NCBI RefSeq assembly: GCF_900187375.1
Contig: NZ_FYEW01000002.1
Span: 310,001-374,000 of the forward strand
Direction: 5' to 3'
From: Hymenobacter gelipurpurascens
GTDB lineage: Bacteria > Bacteroidota > Bacteroidia > Cytophagales > Hymenobacteraceae
DNA: 64,000 nucleotides
The notes below the pieces were generated by a model. That model worked only from the letters and a program-made list of their open reading frames with translations. It had not been told where the DNA came from and did not search any database. The number at the start of each line of letters is the position of its first letter. The first letter of the stretch is position 1. Positions 60,880-64,000 of this stretch are shown here, piece by piece. The translations under genes were made by a program, and so were the position numbers.

Positions 60880-63096
60880 CTAGCCATTCATGGCCATCAG
60901 GAATTCTTCATTATCCTTGGTGCCTTTCATGCGGTCCTTGAGGAACTCCATGGCTTCGGAGGCCGTCATGTCCGACATGAACTTGCGGAGCACCCAGATG
61001 CGGTTAAGCTCGTCCTTGCTCATGAGCAGGTCTTCGCGACGCGTACCGGATGCCGGAACATCAATAGCCGGGAAGATGCGCTTGTTGGCCAGCTTGCGGT
61101 CCAGCTGCAGTTCCATGTTGCCGGTACCCTTGAACTCCTCAAAGATTACCTCGTCCATCTTCGAGCCGGTCTCGATGAGCGCCGTGGCAATAATGGTCAG
61201 CGAGCCACCATCTTCTACGTTACGAGCGGCACCGAAGAAGCGCTTGGGCTTGTGCAGCGCGTTGGCATCGACACCACCCGAGAGGATTTTGCCGGATGCA
61301 GGCTGCACCGTGTTATAGGCCCGGGCCAGACGCGTAATAGAGTCGAGCAGGATTACGACATCATGACCACACTCCACAAGGCGCTTGGCCTTTTCCATGG
61401 CAATGGTGGCAATCTTCACGTGGCGGTCAGCCGTTTCGTCGAAGGTGGAGCTGAGCACTTCGGCTTTCACCGAGCGGGCCATGTCCGTAACTTCTTCCGG
61501 GCGTTCATCGATGAGCAGAATCATCAGGTACACCTCAGGGTGGTTCTCGGAAATAGCGTTGGCAATTTCCTGCAGCAGCACCGTCTTACCCGTTTTGGGC
61601 TGGGCCACGATCAGGCCCCGCTGGCCTTTGCCAATAGGAGCGAACAGATCCAGAATACGCGTGCTGTACTGCCCCGATTTTGTCGTGAGCTTCAGGCGCT
61701 CCTCGGCAAACAGCGGCGTGAGGTTAGCAAAGGGAATACGGTCGCGGGCCTCTTCTACTGAGCGACCGTTGATGCCCTCCACTCCTACCAGTGCGAAGTA
61801 TTTTTCGCCTTCGCGAGGCGGCCGGATGGTGCACTTCACCGTGTCGCCGGCTTTGAGACCGAACTGCTTCACCTGCTGCGGCGAAACATAAATATCATCG
61901 GGCGAAGCCAAGTAATTGTAGAAGGGGCTGCGTAGGAAACCATAACCACCGTCGGGCATCATTTCCAGCGTACCATCTCCCGGAATCGTGATTTCAAACT
62001 CTGGGCGAGCAGGACGCTGCTCTACATTCTGGCGAAGCTCACCAGACTGACGCGGCTCGCCAGCCACGCGGGGCTCACCCTGGCGCTGCTCCAGGCGTTC
62101 CGTAAGCCGCTGCTGGCGCTGCAGTTCACGAGCGGCATACCGCTCTTCACGCCGCTGCTCGCGGCCTTCGCGGCCATCGGGGCGCACCACGGCCTCGCGC
62201 TGGCCACCATCGCGCAGGGCGCGAGGGGCATCGTTGCGAAACTCCCGGGGCTGGTCCGTACGACCATCCGGGCGCGGCTCCCGGCCGTTCTGGCCGAACT
62301 CCTGACGACCTTCGCGGGGCTCGCGCCCGTCGTTGCGGCCTTCGCGGCTGAAACGCTGCTCCCGACCATCGCGCAACGGCGCCGGCGCCGTTGGATCAAT
62401 GGGGCGCAGCTCGCGGGGTAAACTCTGCGGTACAGCAACTGGAGCAACTGCCCCTTCCTGGCCTACGGGTGCAACTGGCACAGTTTCTACGGCTGGAGCT
62501 GCACCTTCTATTGCAGCATCAGCCTGCAGGGTTTCAGCGCCATTAGCAGCGGGCATAGGCCGCCCGTTGCGGTCGGTGCGCTGGCGGCGCTCCGGGCGCT
62601 GATATACTTTAATTGGGCGGTCAGAGCCGTTTTCGCTTGGAGCAGGCTCAGCCACCGCCACGGCAGGAGCTTCTACAAGCTCGGCCGCTACGGCGGGCTG
62701 CTCGGCTACCACTCGTGCCACCGGCTCAGGTGCGAGGGCAATAGATGCTTCCACAACTGGTGCGGCTACAACCTCGGGAGCTACAGCGGCTGGTTTAGCC
62801 ACTTTAGGAGCCGCAGCACGGGCCGGCCGTGGGGCCCGCGCAGGGCGGGCAGCCGGAGCAGCAGCTTCTGCCACTTCAGCTACGGGGGCAATATCCTCAG
62901 TGGGCGCGCCAGACTTACCAGCAGCGGGTTTCACTTTTTTGGGAAGCTTGTCCTGCGGTGTAATAGCTTGTTGGTCCAGGATCTTGTAAATCAGATCCTG
63001 CTTACTGAGTTTTTTGAAGTTACCGACGTTCAGTTGTTCTGCAATTTCCTTTAGATCGGACAGCAGACGGTCCTTCAACTCTTCGATAGTGTACAT
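60880..63096 (-). CDS. rho: Transcription termination factor Rho with a long inserted domain
   Basis: A 738-residue Rho. Residues 1-45 form the N-terminal Rho domain ([24 protein letters not shown]). About residues 50-345 are an inserted, disordered, Ala/Pro/Val- then Arg/Gly/Glu-rich region (repeated [17 protein letters not shown]). The RNA-binding cold-shock domain follows ([27 protein letters not shown]-like), then the ATPase with Walker [11 protein letters not shown], Walker [14 protein letters not shown] and the Q/R loops. It ends [20 protein letters not shown]. The ATG at 63096 is chosen over an ORF start 33 bases upstream. The TAG stop falls between two inverted TGGCCTA copies. Confidence 0.96.
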   Translation of the reverse strand: MYTIEELKDRLLSDLKEIAEQLNVGNFKKLSKQDLIYKILDQQAITPQDKLPKKVKPAAGKSGAPTEDIAPVAEVAEAAAPAARPARAPRPARAAAPKVAKPAAVAPEVVAAPVVEASIALAPEPVARVVAEQPAVAAELVEAPAVAVAEPAPSENGSDRPIKVYQRPERRQRTDRNGRPMPAANGAETLQADAAIEGAAPAVETVPVAPVGQEGAVAPVAVPQSLPRELRPIDPTAPAPLRDGREQRFSREGRNDGREPREGRQEFGQNGREPRPDGRTDQPREFRNDAPRALRDGGQREAVVRPDGREGREQRREERYAARELQRQQRLTERLEQRQGEPRVAGEPRQSGELRQNVEQRPARPEFEITIPGDGTLEMMPDGGYGFLRSPFYNYLASPDDIYVSPQQVKQFGLKAGDTVKCTIRPPREGEKYFALVGVEGINGRSVEEARDRIPFANLTPLFAEERLKLTTKSGQYSTRILDLFAPIGKGQRGLIVAQPKTGKTVLLQEIANAISENHPEVYLMILLIDERPEEVTDMARSVKAEVLSSTFDETADRHVKIATIAMEKAKRLVECGHDVVILLDSITRLARAYNTVQPASGKILSGGVDANALHKPKRFFGAARNVEDGGSLTIIATALIETGSKMDEVIFEEFKGTGNMELQLDRKLANKRIFPAIDVPASGTRREDLLMSKDELNRIWVLRKFMSDMTASEAMEFLKDRMKGTKDNEEFLMAMNG

Positions 63097-63272
63097 ATAA
63101 GAAGCTGGGCGAAAAATCAGGCGGGGCACAAAGCCAAAATGGGGGAGGCAGCACGGGCCAATCCGGACACAAAGCCAACCGCAGAGGGTTGCGCAATCAA
63201 CAGGATTCTAGAGGAGAATACGGAGGGTGGTAGCGGGAGGCGCTGAAAATAGAGCGGACCGTACGCGAGAGT

Positions 63273-63299
63273 AAAAACTAACTGCGGGCCCGGTTTCAA
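63273..63299 (-). promoter_or_regulatory. Possible rho promoter
   Basis: On the minus strand a TTG (63299-63297) and TAGTTTTT (63280-63273) are 16 bases apart, one base short of the usual range and with T instead of G at the last position. It would give a leader of about 170 bases before the ATG, as expected for an autoregulated rho gene. Confidence 0.35.
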
Positions 63300-63735
63300 C
63301 CGCCGGCTTGCTAACGCAATGTTAGGGTAATACGGGGGAACTGCCAAATCGGATACGGGAATTTTCTCCCCAGATTTTATCCGGTTTGTCCACTGTACGA
63401 TTTCCAGTAATTGCAGCCGCAATTTTCCGGGCAAACAACGCTAAACAACAGATTACCAGCCGTACAATTTATGGCGTAGGCCACTACTCCTGTGTTGCTA
63501 ACGCGTTGGTTTCCGATTTAAGTTTCAACCATCCAGGAAAACGAAAGCCTCGGCCAGCATGGTACAAACTGTATTTGTTGGTGATGCCCATCGAGGCACA
63601 AAAGAACACTAGCAGTTGGTCAGAACGGGCTCGTGCTACTGCTGTTCCAGCTCGCTTTCTACTGGCCTAGGCCTGTTAACGACGCGCAGGTTTCGCTTAA
63701 TCTGATTAATCTGCAACATCTGCGATTCATCTTCC

Positions 63736-63743
63736 TACTTTTG
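63736..63743 (+). promoter_or_regulatory. -7 promoter element of serS
   Basis: TACTTTTG fits TAnnTTTG and lies 28 bases before the ATG at 63772. No TTG at -33; the spacing region has TCTGATT. Confidence 0.5.
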
Positions 63744-63771
63744 CTCTTCCTAATCCGCGTTTTCTGCCGTT

Positions 63772-64000
63772 ATGCTGCAAGTTTCTGTATTGAGAGAGCA
63801 CACCGATGCGGTGCTGGCCGGTCTGGCCAAAAAGCATTATAAAACGGCCGAGGCCGACGTACAAGCCATTCTCGACCTGGACCAGCGCCGCCGCCAGCTC
63901 CAGACCGAGCACGACTCGGCGCAGGCGGAAGCCAACGACCTCGCCCGCCAGATTGGGGCCCTGATGAAATCTGGCGACAAGGCCGGCGCCGAAACCCTGA
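63772..64000 (+). CDS. serS: Seryl-tRNA synthetase, N-terminal part
   Basis: The frame is open from the ATG at 63772 to the window edge (76 codons). The peptide MLQVSVLREHTDAVLAGLAK and the following helix rich in Arg/Gln/Glu (LDLDQRRRQLQTEHDS) match the N-terminal tRNA-binding coiled coil of seryl-tRNA synthetase. The catalytic domain lies outside the window. It charges tRNA-Ser with serine. A -7 element lies just upstream. Confidence 0.9.
   Translation, partial: MLQVSVLREHTDAVLAGLAKKHYKTAEADVQAILDLDQRRRQLQTEHDSAQAEANDLARQIGALMKSGDKAGAETL

Larger units (their letters stand above)
698..63668. repeat. Highly iterated heptamer TGGCCTA/TAGGCCA
   Basis: I counted about 100 copies by eye over the whole window, in genes and between them, on both strands, with palindromic double copies such as CTGGCCTAGGCCAG at about 6941-6954. 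The extended form is near A(C/G)TGGCCTA(C/G). Composition alone predicts roughly ten. Copies are absent from the AT-rich stretches 14860-15340 and 59070-60795. The exact borders given are the first and last copies seen. Confidence 0.8.
63097..63771. other. Intergenic region between divergent rho and serS
   Basis: A 675-base gap. It holds a possible rho promoter, two TGGCCTA-type copies (about 63477 and 63660) and the serS -7 element. The open frame at 63386-63670 has no start context or recognisable domain and I regard it as chance. Confidence 0.5.

Noticed and set aside
63386..63670. 94-codon frame between rho and serS
   Set aside because: No start context, no domain, composition like the intergenic DNA around it.
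1..64000. tRNA, rRNA, prophage, insertion sequence or defence island
   Set aside because: Reading the sequence I found no tRNA cloverleaf, rRNA segment, transposase, integrase, phage gene or restriction gene. I cannot run a covariance search, so a missed tRNA is possible but unlikely.

Overview
The window is chromosomal DNA from a member of the Bacteroidota, most likely Hymenobacter or a close relative in the Cytophagales. The evidence is the two secreted proteins with type IX secretion sorting domains, TAnnTTTG-type -7 promoter elements, start sites without Shine-Dalgarno sequences, a Rho with a long Arg/Gly-rich N-terminal insert, an LptD-like protein of the Bacteroidota kind, and moderately GC-rich composition. 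I recognise no rRNA, tRNA, CRISPR array, prophage or transposase gene. Most genes are core or common accessory genes. The unusual signal lies in short repeats and palindromes.

Layout. 1-5.6 kb: BlaI/BlaR1-like repressor and M56 protease behind three dyad operators, then an ECF sigma factor / anti-sigma factor / two DUF4097 proteins operon. 5.8-15.3 kb: folB, a DivIVA-domain protein, a WD40 protein divergent from an Sfp-type phosphopantetheinyl transferase, a redoxin, a SirB1-like protein, pyruvate oxidase poxB and small unknowns. 15.3-22 kb: acyl-CoA carboxylase beta subunit, MlaD-like protein, cell-wall amidase, and a divergent LptD-like protein. 22.2-27.6 kb: panB, an RluA-type pseudouridine synthase, a fatty acid desaturase, and the rpsP-rimM-trmD-rplS ribosome cluster. 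27.8-37.9 kb: M1 peptidase, a pyrophosphatase-like lipoprotein with lost active-site residues, a PTPS/QueD-folE pair, a TIGR01777 epimerase and a class A penicillin-binding protein. 38.2-46 kb: a two-component system divergent from a TolC/adaptor/RND efflux operon. 46.2-56.4 kb: two PAP2 phosphatases (one frameshifted), a block of membrane proteins around a small winged-helix regulator with matching operators, a methyltransferase/UbiA pair, a lipoprotein and a DsbA-like protein. 56.6-64 kb: two T9SS cargo proteins, rho, and the start of serS.

The strongest unexplained feature is a heptamer, TGGCCTA (reverse TAGGCCA), which I counted by eye about 100 times in 64 kb against roughly ten expected from composition. 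It has an extended form near A(C/G)TGGCCTA(C/G). It occurs in genes and intergenic DNA on both strands, supplies the TAG stop codon of about ten genes, forms the base of perfect terminator palindromes, and sits in the loop of several long inverted repeats. In this it resembles the HIP1 motif of cyanobacteria or the DNA uptake sequences of Neisseria. Several intergenic inverted-repeat families accompany it, including a 91-base mirrored leader between two divergent genes and a roughly 100-base element present twice.
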